Positions 12,601-19,215 of a DNA stretch of 64,000 nt are shown here, one piece after another (position 1 is the first letter of the stretch; every line of letters starts with the position of its first letter). The position numbers and the translations under genes are program-made. The stretch lies in contig NW_019091445.1 in NCBI RefSeq assembly GCF_001949145.1, positions 806,919 to 870,918 of the forward strand. The letters are read 5' to 3'. Under the pieces are notes generated by a model. That model saw only the letters and a program-made list of their open reading frames with translations, did not search any database and had not been told where the DNA came from. The stretch comes from Acanthaster planci (lineage: Eukaryota; Echinodermata; Asteroidea; Valvatida; Acanthasteridae).

Positions 12601-15600
12601 CTCCCACAAGACGCTGGTGATGTTGCTGGGCGTAGACCCCAAGAGCATCCAGGACACACCCTTTGAGGCCCTGGCCACCGTCAAGCACCCCCGCGTGGTC
12701 TTTGCGTACCTCAAGCACATGTGGAAGGAGGACAAGCAGGTTGGCGCAAGCCCGGCATACATAGTGTGGACCTCCGAAGAGTAAAAGTCCACGTAATGTA
12801 GGGTTAGAGGACGTTGTGTGGACTGGTACCCGTCCACACAGTGCTTTCCGCTCTCTGAAAGAAAAAACAGCTTCAGAGGCATTTTTGAGTCAGGGCTGTG
12901 TGTTGTAAAATTTTAAGAGGAATGGTCCAGGAATCATTATCATCAGAAATCCAGCTCAAGGAGCTGTTAGAGTGGGAGAAAAAGGAGCATTTCCCCTGAC
13001 TTTCCAATCACAGAGAACTAAGGAATGTCCACACTATGGGCCTGTTTGTTTCCCACGGATCTGGATTACGATCAGGGATCCCAGAGCTGGTTTGCGCTAT
13101 TCATTAGGCAGTGAAGCAACTGCAGATCACTGATCGCGATCTGGTGCCTCGTGAAACAAGCAGGCCCCACGTATGCGAAACAAGCATATCTGTGGCAGCG
13201 GGAGACAAAAAAATTGTCTAAAAGACATATTTCACAGGAAACACAAGGATCCAGAAACCATCACACTCAGTTTCTTAATCAACCAAAAATCGATCGAAAC
13301 CAAGATGCCGAATTCAGGCGTAGTTCAAACCGTGACGTGACGTTCGATCTGAAATTCAAATCCCGGAGTATTGCTTTGCTCAGAATGAACAGTGTCCACT
13401 GAGCTGAAACTTCATCAGGTTTGTTCCTGATCACCCCACTTTGGACTCCGAGAAATTTTATTGCCTCAAAGGAATATGATACGCAAATGATAGACTGTAC
13501 CTTTCACCTCAAGTTTTGGCAGTTTTGTAAACAAAGTGCACTTTTTTTTCCTTCCCGCTGACCAGACGCAGGCCTTTGAGCAGCTCCACCACTTTGTGCA
13601 CTCTACCCTGACCCAGCACATGGGGAGCGGCTTGGGCTCCACGGAGGAGACAGAACGCAGGGAGCTGCACAAGCTCATGGCGAGGTAGGACACAGTGTGT
13701 TAGCCAGATGTCTCGACAGTCGTTGGACACCCCGGCAGCCATTTTGTTTCCAGGGGTGTCATCATTGCTCCAGATTTCAAGATTTGTGATCCCAACATTG
13801 TGGCTTTTTAAAGTCTTGGTCACTCGGGCTTTGGCTACATTTATTAAAAATTTGGCCGGTTTCATTTTTGAAAGTATAACTGGCACTCAGCCAATTTCCC
13901 TCCCCAGGTGTTACCTGAAGCTGGGTGAATGGCAACAGAGTTTGGAGGGAACCAGCCAGCATACCATCGAGGACAGTCTGGTTTATTTCAGCAAGGCCAC
14001 AGAGCATGACAGAGACTGGTATAAGGTATGGGGCACAAGTCCAGAAACAAGACCACATTTCTGAACAAACATCAGTGCTGTCTACTGTCAAGCAAAGTAT
14101 TTTGATTACACAAATCAGAAGGTGATCTAATCAAGCTCTTTCTGTTAAATACCTTTCTAGTGTTGAGCAGTTTATAGAAAACAGTACCAGATATCAAATC
14201 CACAAAGAGTGTCTATATGAAAAATATTGTCCACTTAGAACAAATAGTCTACAAAATATTTACCATCAAAGGGCACCAAAGACTTCATATTGCCCTCTGT
14301 GAAACAACATTGTACACGAAATATTTTGTCCAATGCAAGACATGGCCACTTACCAAATGACCCATCTAATTTCATAGCAGTGCATTTTTATAGCGGACTG
14401 AATAGGATATTGACAAAGATGAATCATGAATGAAATTTGTACCACTGAGGTATTTCAACACATTGGCAGGCAGGAAATTCATTGATGCTGTTTCTTTGTA
14501 AAGGCGTGGCACTCCTGGGCCTTCATGAACTACGAGGCCACCCTGTACTACAAGCTCCAGTCAGCATCCGGCTCCCCACCCCTGCCCCCGCCCCCAGCCA
14601 CCAGCACGCCCAAGGGGAAGGGGGAGGAGGTCGGGGAGGAAGCGGAGGGAGAGGGGCGGGACCAGGTGCTGAAGGAAGGGGAGGAGGAGGGAGCGGAAGA
14701 GGAAGAGCCCGAGGCGGAACCCATCGAGGATGCCAGCCTCCAGCAGCAGCAGCAGCAGCAGCCGGTCTCACCTCAGATGGTAAAATAACCATTGTGGGAT
14801 TTTTTTTTCCAAAATCTCCACCTTATTTTTCATTTTTGGATTAGATCTGAGTTTCTGAGCCTTTTTCCTTATCTTGGCTAGATCTGAGTTTCTGAGCCTT
14901 TTTCCTTATCTTGGCTAGATCTGAGTTCCTGAACCTTTTTCCTTATCTCTGCTAGATCTGAGTTTCTGAGCCTTTTTCCTTATCTTGGCTAGATCTGAGT
15001 TTCTGAGCCTTTTTCCTTATCTTGGCTAGATCTGAGTTCCTGAGCCTTTTTCCTTATCTCTGCTTGATCTGAGTTTCTGAGCCTTTTTCCTTATCTTGGC
15101 TAGATCTGAGTTCCTGAGCCTTTTTCCTTATCTTGGCTAGATCTGAGTTCCTGAGCCTTTTTCCTTATCTCTGCTTGATCTGAGTTTCTGAGCCTTGTTC
15201 CTTATCTTGGCTAGATCTGAGTTCCTGAGCCTTTTTCCTTATCTTGGCTAGATCTGAGTTCCTGAGCCTTTTTCCTTATCTTGGCTAGATCTGAGTTCCC
15301 GAGCCTTTTCCTTATCTGTGCTAGATCTGAGTTTCTGAGCCTTTTTCCTTATCTTGGCTAGATCTGAGTTCCTGAGCCTTTTTCCTTATCTGTGCTTGAT
15401 CTGAGTTCCTGAGCCTTTTTCCTTATCGTGATTAGATCTGAGTTCCTGAGCCTTTTCCTTATCTCTGCTTGATCTGAGTTTCTGAGCCTTTTTCCTTATC
15501 GTGATTAGATCTGAGTTCCTGAGCCTTTTCCTTATCTCTGCTTGATCTGAGTTTCTGAGCCTTTTTCCTTATCGTGATTAGATCTGAGTTCCTGAGCCTT

Positions 15601-16318
15601 TTCCTTATCTCTGCTTGATCTGAGTTTCTGAGCCTTTTTCCTTATCGTGGCTAGATCTGAGTTCCTGAGCCTTTTCCTTATCTGTGCTTGATCTGAGTTC
15701 CTGAGCCTTTTTCCTTATCGTGATTAGATCTGAGTTCCTGAGCCTTTTCCTTATCTCTGCTTGATCTGAGTTTCTGAGCCTATTTCCTTATCTCTGCTTG
15801 ATCTGAGTTTCTGAGTTTTTTTCCTTATCGTGGCTAGATCTGAGTTCCTGAGCCTTTTTCCCTATCTCAGCTAGATCTTTGCTTCTGCTTAAGGATTCCA
15901 TATAATGTATTGACTCCAATTTAAGTTAACAGAGCACCTGTGCAATGTTTTAGACGTTCCAGGTTCAAATCCTGCTCTGGTCCACTGTGTTTTGGTCCCT
16001 GCAAGCTGTGCAGAATTACATTGAGAAGTATGCTTTGCCTAGTCGGTTGGGCACCGATGCACTATTCTAACTTCTCAAGTTCATTTCCTACCATAGTCCA
16101 TTTGTTTTCTCCCTCCACAGGCTGTGCAGAATTACATCCAGAAGTACGCCGTGCCGGCCGTCCAGGGCTTCTTCCGTTCCATTGCGCTGTCTCGGGGCAA
16201 CTCCCTGCAGGACACCCTGCGCCTGCTGACGCTGTGGTTCGACTATGGCCAGTGCAGCGAGGTGTATGACGCGCTCGTGGAAGGGATCAAGTCCATCCAG
16301 ATCGACACCTGGCTGCAG
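364..16318 (+). CDS. MTOR: mTOR (target of rapamycin) serine/threonine kinase, internal part: 19 exons
   Basis: This is the middle of the PIKK-family kinase mTOR, the catalytic subunit of TORC1 and TORC2, which couple nutrient and growth-factor signals to translation, autophagy and growth. Nineteen exons joined at GT-AG introns give an uninterrupted 1,018-residue frame that is co-linear with human mTOR residues ~930-1937 (numbering from memory). Window residues 1-384 are C-terminal HEAT/bridge repeats and residues ~450-1018 are the FAT domain that wraps the kinase. Near-identical blocks include [49 protein letters not shown] and PAVQGFFRS. The first exon begins inside a codon, so the 5' part lies outside the window. 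After the exon ending at 16318 no further exon is visible, so FRB, kinase and FATC domains are not in view. Third codon positions are strongly G/C, unlike the introns. Identity is certain; continuation is unknown. Confidence 0.97.
615..1109. repeat. Intron with 9-bp tandem and a ~96-bp imperfect duplication
   Basis: A 9-bp unit (gtgtggcc-like) repeats about three times at 638-663, just after the donor. Two imperfect copies of one block start near 908 and 1003. They share atcgagtctggaaattta and, further on, gaat(c/t)acatctct. Nothing else is recognisable. Confidence 0.75.
1110..1196 (+). CDS. MTOR: mTOR exon 2 of window (HEAT repeats)
   Basis: Acceptor tttttacag, donor aga|gtgagt, 29 codons, phase 0 at both ends. 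It encodes [18 protein letters not shown] and continues to DLIR, matching human FLFQQLGMLVSFVKSHIR. It is too short to stand out as a free reading frame and was placed by homology and splice sites. Confidence 0.95.
1197..1677. other. Intron with ACTAGTAC-type motifs
   Basis: No coding signal. The palindromic motif family agtact(a)gtac occurs around 1347-1375 and 1506-1522. It is the same family seen at 4547-4692 and 8240-8575. Confidence 0.5.
1678..1845 (+). CDS. MTOR: mTOR exon 3 of window (HEAT repeats)
   Basis: Acceptor ccttgtcag, donor aag|gtatat, 56 codons, phase 0. It encodes [11 protein letters not shown], then [12 protein letters not shown] and [13 protein letters not shown], nearly identical to the human HEAT region. 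Confidence 0.95.
1846..2487. other. Intron, nothing recognisable
   Basis: No exon, RNA gene or clear repeat is visible between the two mTOR exons. Confidence 0.5.
2488..2600 (+). CDS. MTOR: mTOR exon 4 of window (HEAT repeats)
   Basis: Acceptor ctctctccacag, donor ggag|gtaagc, 113 bp, ending in phase 2. It encodes [20 protein letters not shown] through PITVR. The block [15 protein letters not shown] is shared with human mTOR. Confidence 0.95.
3112..3243. repeat. 33-bp tandem repeat, 4 copies, internally palindromic
   Basis: Units start at 3112, 3145, 3178 and 3211. Each contains tgtgataatcatgc and its near-complement gatcacatgatta, so one unit can fold on itself. Degenerate related motifs (atcatgtg) are scattered at 2605-2700 in the same 915-bp intron. 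The rest of the intron shows nothing. Confidence 0.9.
3516..3771 (+). CDS. MTOR: mTOR exon 5 of window (HEAT repeats)
   Basis: Acceptor gctttccag, donor aag|gtaggt, 256 bp. It completes the split Arg codon. It encodes window residues 206-291 with blocks [26 protein letters not shown] and [11 protein letters not shown]. The dense overlapping antisense and frame-shifted reading frames here are shadows caused by its high GC. Confidence 0.96.
3772..4265. other. Intron, nothing recognisable
   Basis: No coding, RNA or repeat structure is visible. Confidence 0.5.
4266..4403 (+). CDS. MTOR: mTOR exon 6 of window (variable linker)
   Basis: Acceptor cctatccag, donor aag|gtcagc, 46 codons, phase 0. 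It encodes [18 protein letters not shown] through [15 protein letters not shown]. The start and the KKLHV block match human GYTLADEEED...MKKLHVSTINLQK. The middle is divergent and ~3 residues shorter, as expected for this poorly conserved linker. Confidence 0.93.
4547..4692. repeat. Cluster of ACTAGTACT palindromic motifs in intron
   Basis: Repeated palindromic runs such as agtactagtact and actagtactagt with variable spacers. They do not form a regular tandem array. The rest of the intron (4404-5037) has no other visible structure. Confidence 0.6.
5038..5180 (+). CDS. MTOR: mTOR exon 7 of window
   Basis: Acceptor atcacag, donor ccag|gtaaaa, 143 bp, ending in phase 2. It encodes [20 protein letters not shown] and then [16 protein letters not shown], which aligns without gaps to the human helical region before FAT. 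Confidence 0.96.
5181..5887. other. Intron, nothing recognisable
   Basis: No coding signal. The only notable feature is the T/C tract before the next acceptor. Confidence 0.5.
5888..6050 (+). CDS. MTOR: mTOR exon 8 of window (entry to FAT region)
   Basis: Acceptor ttttttcccccacttcag, donor aag|gtaaca, 163 bp. With the split Arg it encodes [15 protein letters not shown] through [12 protein letters not shown], 55 residues, the same length as human and very highly conserved. Confidence 0.97.
6622..6736. mobile_element. Short MITE, family GGGCCTGTTTG, copy 1
   Basis: About 115 bp with long inverted arms. The left arm ggcctgtttgactcgcatgg...ggatcacgatcag pairs with the reverse complement of cactgatcgagatcctgatc...gtgtgaaacag. 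It shares arms and GATC-rich core with 13038-13167. The right end has lost the ggcc terminus. There is no coding capacity. It lies in the intron before mTOR exon 9. Confidence 0.75.
6807..6940 (+). CDS. MTOR: mTOR exon 9 of window (FAT domain)
   Basis: Acceptor ttttcccccacttcag, donor tcag|gtaagg, 134 bp, ending in phase 2. It encodes [20 protein letters not shown] and onward to ILEALI. The [12 protein letters not shown] block is the N-terminal FAT signature. It is four residues shorter than human after GPLPL. Confidence 0.96.
6941..7380. other. Intron, nothing recognisable
   Basis: No coding, RNA or repeat structure is visible. Confidence 0.5.
7381..7459 (+). CDS. MTOR: mTOR exon 10 of window (FAT domain)
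   Basis: Acceptor ttccattag, donor ctg|gtaaga, 79 bp. It completes a split Ser and encodes [20 protein letters not shown] then KNYRAEL. This matches human SINNKLQQPEAAAGVLEYAM. Confidence 0.95.
7460..8082. other. Intron, nothing recognisable
   Basis: No coding, RNA or repeat structure is visible. Confidence 0.5.
8083..8222 (+). CDS. MTOR: mTOR exon 11 of window (FAT domain)
   Basis: Acceptor ctttgtcacag, donor gaatg|gtaaga, 140 bp, ending in phase 2. It encodes [20 protein letters not shown] through [12 protein letters not shown] plus a split Trp. Its last ~53 bp and the donor region are repeated in decayed form just downstream (see 8170-8575). Confidence 0.96.
8170..8575 (+). repeat. Decayed tandem multiplication of exon 11 tail plus splice donor
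   Basis: Copy 1 (8170-~8297) is the real exon end (gacttccggctgaccctggg...) plus the first part of the intron. Copy 2 (~8298-8395) repeats gacttccagctgaccctggg, but its donor is changed from atgGTaaga to atgATaaga and the copied frame meets TGA. Copy 3 (~8396-8516) keeps ggccctgggcag, ccttgaggccctt and a possible donor atggtacga. A fourth partial copy (8517-8575) keeps only the intronic part (aagagctc, gagtactttactag). Units are ~100-128 bp. Confidence 0.88.
9131..9347 (+). CDS. MTOR: mTOR exon 12 of window (FAT domain)
   Basis: Acceptor gaaaactcag, donor cag|gtgtgt, 217 bp. With the split Trp it encodes [12 protein letters not shown], then [20 protein letters not shown] and [15 protein letters not shown]. 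It has the same length as the human segment. The acceptor lacks a good pyrimidine tract. Confidence 0.96.
9348..10201. other. Intron with tRNA-like B-box sequence
   Basis: At 9686-9701 the sequence ggttcaaatcctgctc looks like a tRNA T-arm/B box. The same 16 bases recur at 15962-15977. No complete tRNA fold is visible, so a SINE remnant is more likely. The remainder shows nothing. Confidence 0.35.
10202..10387 (+). CDS. MTOR: mTOR exon 13 of window (FAT domain)
   Basis: Strong acceptor ctctctctctccccag, donor cag|gtcaga, 62 codons, phase 0. It encodes [20 protein letters not shown] and onward to [11 protein letters not shown], aligning gap-free with human. Confidence 0.97.
10388..11237. other. 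Intron, nothing recognisable
   Basis: No coding, RNA or repeat structure is visible. Confidence 0.5.
11238..11363 (+). CDS. MTOR: mTOR exon 14 of window (FAT domain)
   Basis: Acceptor ggtgaacag, donor atg|gtatgt, 42 codons, phase 0. It encodes [19 protein letters not shown] through [16 protein letters not shown], matching human GCQRIVEDWQKILMVRSLV. Confidence 0.96.
11364..12595. other. Intron, nothing recognisable
   Basis: At 1.2 kb this is one of the longest mTOR introns here. No exon, RNA gene or clear repeat is visible. Confidence 0.5.
12596..12739 (+). CDS. MTOR: mTOR exon 15 of window (FAT domain)
   Basis: Acceptor ccccccttgtgcag, donor cag|gttggc, 48 codons, phase 0. It encodes [20 protein letters not shown] and ends [10 protein letters not shown]. 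The human counterpart is 44 residues, so a few residues are added around the variable loop after GVDP. The donor lacks the usual purine at +3, and a repeat element begins 16 bp after it (12756). Confidence 0.94.
12756..13175. mobile_element. MITE-like element, family CATACATAGTGTGGAC, copy A, interrupted by another MITE
   Basis: It is homologous along ~280 bp to 18935-19215. Shared blocks are catacatag(t/c)gtggacctc, taatgtaggg, cgtccacaca, cagtttcagaggcatttt-like, aatccagctc and agaaaaaggagcattt. The start catacatagtgtggac is inverted at the end as gtccacacta...gtatg. That right end is split by the MITE at 13038-13167. The element starts 16 bp after the donor of mTOR exon 15. Confidence 0.8.
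13038..13167. mobile_element. Short MITE, family GGGCCTGTTTG, copy 2, nested in another element
   Basis: 130 bp. The left arm gggcctgtttgtttcccacg plus ggatctggattacgatcag pairs with the reverse complement of the right end (cgatctggtgcctcgtgaaa then caagcaggcccc). Same family as 6622-6736. It interrupts the right terminal repeat of the element at 12756-13175. Aligning with the uninterrupted copy at 18935-19215 puts the insertion point at about cacta|cgtatg. Confidence 0.85.
13566..13684 (+). CDS. MTOR: mTOR exon 16 of window (FAT domain)
   Basis: Acceptor ttcccgctgaccag, donor gag|gtagga, 119 bp, ending in phase 2. It encodes [19 protein letters not shown] then [10 protein letters not shown]. 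The ends match human DAFQHMQHFVQ and [10 protein letters not shown]. The middle (GSGLGSTEE) is a Gly/Ser linker of its own. Confidence 0.94.
13908..14025 (+). CDS. MTOR: mTOR exon 17 of window (FAT domain)
   Basis: Acceptor tttccctccccag, donor aag|gtatgg, 118 bp. With the split Arg it encodes [14 protein letters not shown] through [13 protein letters not shown], matching human CFLKLGEWQLNLQG and AATEHDRSWYK. Confidence 0.95.
14026..14503. other. Intron, nothing recognisable
   Basis: AT-rich, with no coding or repeat structure visible. Confidence 0.5.
14504..14779 (+). CDS. MTOR: mTOR exon 18 of window (FAT domain with acidic/polyQ loop)
   Basis: Acceptor ctgtttctttgtaaag, donor atg|gtaaaa, 92 codons, phase 0. 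The first ~20 residues ([19 protein letters not shown]) are the conserved FAT helix. They are followed by a proline tract, a Gly/Glu-rich acidic run (~25 Glu within ~50 residues) and seven consecutive Gln encoded by pure CAG (14741-14761). In human this position is a disordered, Thr/Ala- and Ser/Glu-rich loop of almost equal length, so the loop is conserved in place and size but not in composition. Confidence 0.94.
14843..15877 (+). repeat. 37-bp minisatellite, about 28 copies, in mTOR intron
   Basis: The unit is ~37 bp (some 36) with core gatctgagttyctgagcc followed by a pyrimidine tract tttttccttatc. Four variant junctions occur: ttggctag, tctgcttg, gtgattag and gtgctag. Within it, a 73-bp dimer is repeated three times at 15427-15499, 15500-15572 and 15573-15645. 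It fills most of the 1.34-kb intron before exon 19. Confidence 0.97.
16002..16043 (+). pseudogene. Duplicated fragment of the start of mTOR exon 19
   Basis: About 33 of 42 bases match the start of the real exon 119 bp downstream (gctgtgcagaattacat is identical). Translated in the same frame it reads [12 protein letters not shown] against [12 protein letters not shown] in the exon; most differences are synonymous or conservative. The acceptor is ctgcaag instead of ccacag, which costs one base of frame. After LP the similarity stops and no donor follows. It is preceded by a tRNA-like B box (15962-15977). Confidence 0.8.
16121..16318 (+). CDS. MTOR: mTOR exon 19 of window (FAT domain), last one visible
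   Basis: Acceptor tttctccctccacag, donor cag|gtaagt, 66 codons, phase 0. It encodes [18 protein letters not shown] through LWFDYGQC and IQIDTWLQ, ending at the equivalent of human Gln1937. The next expected segment, human VIPQLIARIDTPRPL, was not found downstream. A decayed copy of its first 40 bp lies 120 bp upstream (16002-16043). Confidence 0.96.
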
Positions 16319-18807
16319 GTAAGTCCAACCTTTCCTGAGGAAGAAATTCCCGACTTGCCGTAGTAGGATGTCAGCATTTGTTCATTGTACTTGTTTGTGT
16401 ACGTGAGACGCGTTGTTTTGTGTTTATTACTTATTTATTCTGGTTTATTCAATTGAAATATACAGGGAAGGCAGCCACATCAGGGTCGCTGATAAAACCC
16501 CATTTACAATAATCTAAAAGCATCACATATCAGAACAAGGGAATATAAAATGGTAAGAGTATGGAAAATGATTCATGATTTTAAAAAAGTAAAAAATAAA
16601 AATTAGGAAAAATTAAGTTGTAAATCTTTGTTCACCAAACGGGGAAAACAAAACATTGAAGACAGTTCACTCAGGGCAGTTGGTGAAATGACAAATTCTG
16701 TTGGTAGTCATTTTTAGGGTTTGTAAGGGCCGATTATTGGGTGAGCGGTTCAAACCCAGCAATTGGACAAACGTGTATGCTGTGACCCTGAGCAAGGCAC
16801 TCTACTCCAACTTGCTGCTCTCACCACCCAGGGGTGTGTTAATGGGTACCTTCAGGGCACAGAGGCTTACTGTACTTGACGAGTCAGCTGTGCATGTTCA
16901 TTCTCTAGGGAGCTGAGACCGAGGAGTGTTCATGGGCTCAATGAGCAAGGGATAGCTCATGAGCAACAGCCACTTGAGCCCCAGCGCTGGTGGACATGTG
17001 CGCGTTGTAAACGTCTTCCCTTTTTTTATCTCTCTTTTCTGTTCATCACTGCTGCTTTGAGTTGATTGAGAATCGCCAAGTGCTGAGTTTAATGAGCAGG
17101 AGAAATAACCGGTCAAGTCGAGTTGTCCGAGTGTCAGTTTGAGATGACAGCAGACAAGTCTCGGGACAGTTTGGCTGCTGTACAAAGTTCTCAGGTCGGA
17201 GATTTCTAGGAAGAAAACAAAACTCCACACATCAGTTAAATGGACCAGTCAGAGAACAGATTGCTTTTGAGCACCGCGACGTCGAGACATACAAGGCTTT
17301 TGGTAGTCATGTTTAATGGAATAAGTCATTTTGTGCCCGGCAGAAGGATGTTCAAGTAGTTTCCTCACACCACAAACATTGCAACAGCTGGCTGAAATTT
17401 TGTCTTGCTGCTAGGCTGCAGCTGAGTTTCCACCTGCCGCTGACTTCATCTTCGCAGTTCATCAATGCAGCACATCGTCAGGTTTATTCAGTTTTTGTCT
17501 TCTTCTTTGTCCCGGAAAAAATGAGAGTTGGATCAGAATTGGATAATAATTCCTGGATCAGTAGTGATTAGAATCCTAAATTTGGAGACATCCAAACCCA
17601 ACGAAGGCGAGGATTTCTTCATTTTGGCAGTACCGTTGCGGAATTCACCCGTGTCGAATCGACCTTGGACGTCTTATTTTGCCCCTGCAGCTGATTACCA
17701 ACGCTGATTACCCCGGCTTAATTTGCAGTGATGCCCTCATCCTTCCGTCGCTGACATTATCACAACTTTCAAAGAAAAAACTGGGATCAGTTCTTATAAC
17801 CTTTGGCTTGATGTCTTTAGTACAAGACATGCACAATTCATGTGTTGCCCTCAACACATGTATTAACCACTTCCCCCGGGGGCTACCGGCCCTAGACTAA
17901 TCCAGGTTAATCCCCCTGCCTCCGAACATGCACACCCTAAACCGCAAGTGACGTCCCCGACAGGTTATCCAGCCCCTAGAATGTTTCAATTCTCAGCTGT
18001 CTGTCGTCTTGTTTTTTGGGGTTTTTTTTTTCAACCTTGTCTCAACATGTGTCTTGATCTTTCTTCCGCAAAGGAATCCCCCGTAATTGCTGGAAGTTGA
18101 ACCTTAACATTGTGCTTTTTAAACTGGAGAGTGGTGTGGTTTGGACTTCATAAGTGACCTTGTGCCACTCCAGAGAGGGGCCTGTGGGGGTCATGGTCCC
18201 CTTCCCTTCCCATCCCTTCCTACCCCCCTCCCGGGCCAACCTCTGTTTTTGAAGAAAATAGCAGCTTCAGGAAGTAAATATGTTTCATTTACCTTCCTTC
18301 CAAAAGCGTGTAAAAAGTCCCCAAATCTAACCTAAACCCATCAGAGAGATTCTTAGAAATTCCACAATTGTATAGCCCCCCCAAAAAAATTCACCTCAGG
18401 ATCTACCCTCGGGCACCATCAGTGGAAAGTAAGAGCAAGCTTGGACCCTCACTGTTCACTCGAGCGTATCTCTTCTGTGTCCTTCACGCATAAACGTGCA
18501 AAACGGCGACCACCGTGTGTTGCAATGTGTACATATGCACATACATGTACAGTATACATGTACATGTACACACACCGTTACATATGTATACTTGTGAGGT
18601 ATTTCCTTTGTTCTCATGTATAAAACTCCCACACAACACGGAAAAAAATTCAAATCACTGCCATTTCAACCAAATTCAGTTTCCTGGGTTGAAATTTCGA
18701 CCGTATGTCCCTTATATAAAACGCTTCAATTTGCGACATGCATGTATGAATAGCACTTGAAAATTCCTCCTTTTTGAGTAAATTTGAAATATCTATTTCG
18801 TGAAATT
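16319..18807. other. Non-coding DNA after the last visible mTOR exon
   Basis: Opens with a normal donor and should be intron if the gene continues. Apart from the SINE-like fragment it holds AT-rich unique sequence, homopolymer runs and a cluster of tacatgtac palindromes (18530-18570). No FAT-end, FRB or kinase exon was recognised on either strand. Confidence 0.6.
16735..16880 (+). mobile_element. tRNA-derived SINE-like fragment
   Basis: It contains a B-box-like gcggttcaaacccagc, then gaccctgagcaaggcactct and ccacccaggggtgt...aatgggtacc. This order (tRNA-like promoter, 'ccctgagcaaggcact', 'ccacccaggtgtaaatgggtacc') is, from memory, common to SINEs in invertebrate deuterostomes. A diverged relative lies at 57738-57860. 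Confidence 0.5.
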
Positions 18808-18889
18808 CTTGTGGGGCACCACTTTAGTACCCCACAAGGATCAAAACTGGCCTTGTGGGGTACCTTCCATTGTTCGGTACCCCACAAGG
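18808..18889. repeat. Two adjacent hairpins of the same stem sequence
   Basis: The stem cttgtgggg/ccccacaag occurs at 18808-18838. A perfect 14-bp stem, ccttgtggggtacc with ggtaccccacaagg and an 11-base loop, lies at 18851-18889. Both use the same half-sites, giving four alternating copies in 82 bp. It lies just before the element at 18935. Confidence 0.85.
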
Positions 18890-18934
18890 CACCATGTAAA
18901 AGCGCACAACCTCTGACAGGATGTGCAGGCGTGC

Positions 18935-19215
18935 CATACATAGCGTGGACCTCTGCACAAAAGAAGTCCTCATAATGTAGGGTGCGATGGCGTAGTGTGG
19001 ACTCGCACACGTCCACACAATGTTCCCCCCTTTGAAAAACAGTTTCAGAGGCATTTTGTGGTCAAGGTTATCCGTTGCAAAATGAAGAGGAACAGTCCAG
19101 GGAATCACCATCAAAAATCCAGCTCGAAAGGAGTTATCGTAGTTAGAGAAAAAGGAGCATTTTCCTCAAGTTTCCTTGACCACAGGAGAACAAAGGAAAG
19201 TCCACACTTTGTATG
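18935..19215. mobile_element. MITE-like element, family CATACATAGTGTGGAC, copy B (uninterrupted)
   Basis: Terminal inverted repeats catacatagcgtggac and gtccacactttgtatg match at 14 of 16 positions. The interior is homologous to copy A at 12756. An internal inverted motif (gtgtggac...gtccacac) lies near 18995-19020. Similarity to copy A extends ~20 bp past the right terminus, so the true boundary is uncertain. No coding capacity. Confidence 0.75.

Noticed and set aside
12740-12790. Possible read-through extension of mTOR exon 15 past its donor (frame stays open to 12784)
   Set aside because: The extra codons lie mostly in the MITE-like element and have no counterpart in other mTOR proteins; splicing at 12740 keeps phase with the next exon.
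14843-15877. Regular direct repeat that could be mistaken for a CRISPR array
   Set aside because: Units are head-to-tail without unique spacers, and the host is an animal genome.
17691-17760. After ...cccctgcag the frame reads QLITNADYPGLIC and later DALILP, faintly like the next expected mTOR segment (QLIARIDTP...ALIYP)
   Set aside because: Only scattered residues match and ~17 residues are missing in between, while all true exons of this gene are very close to human. Probably chance.
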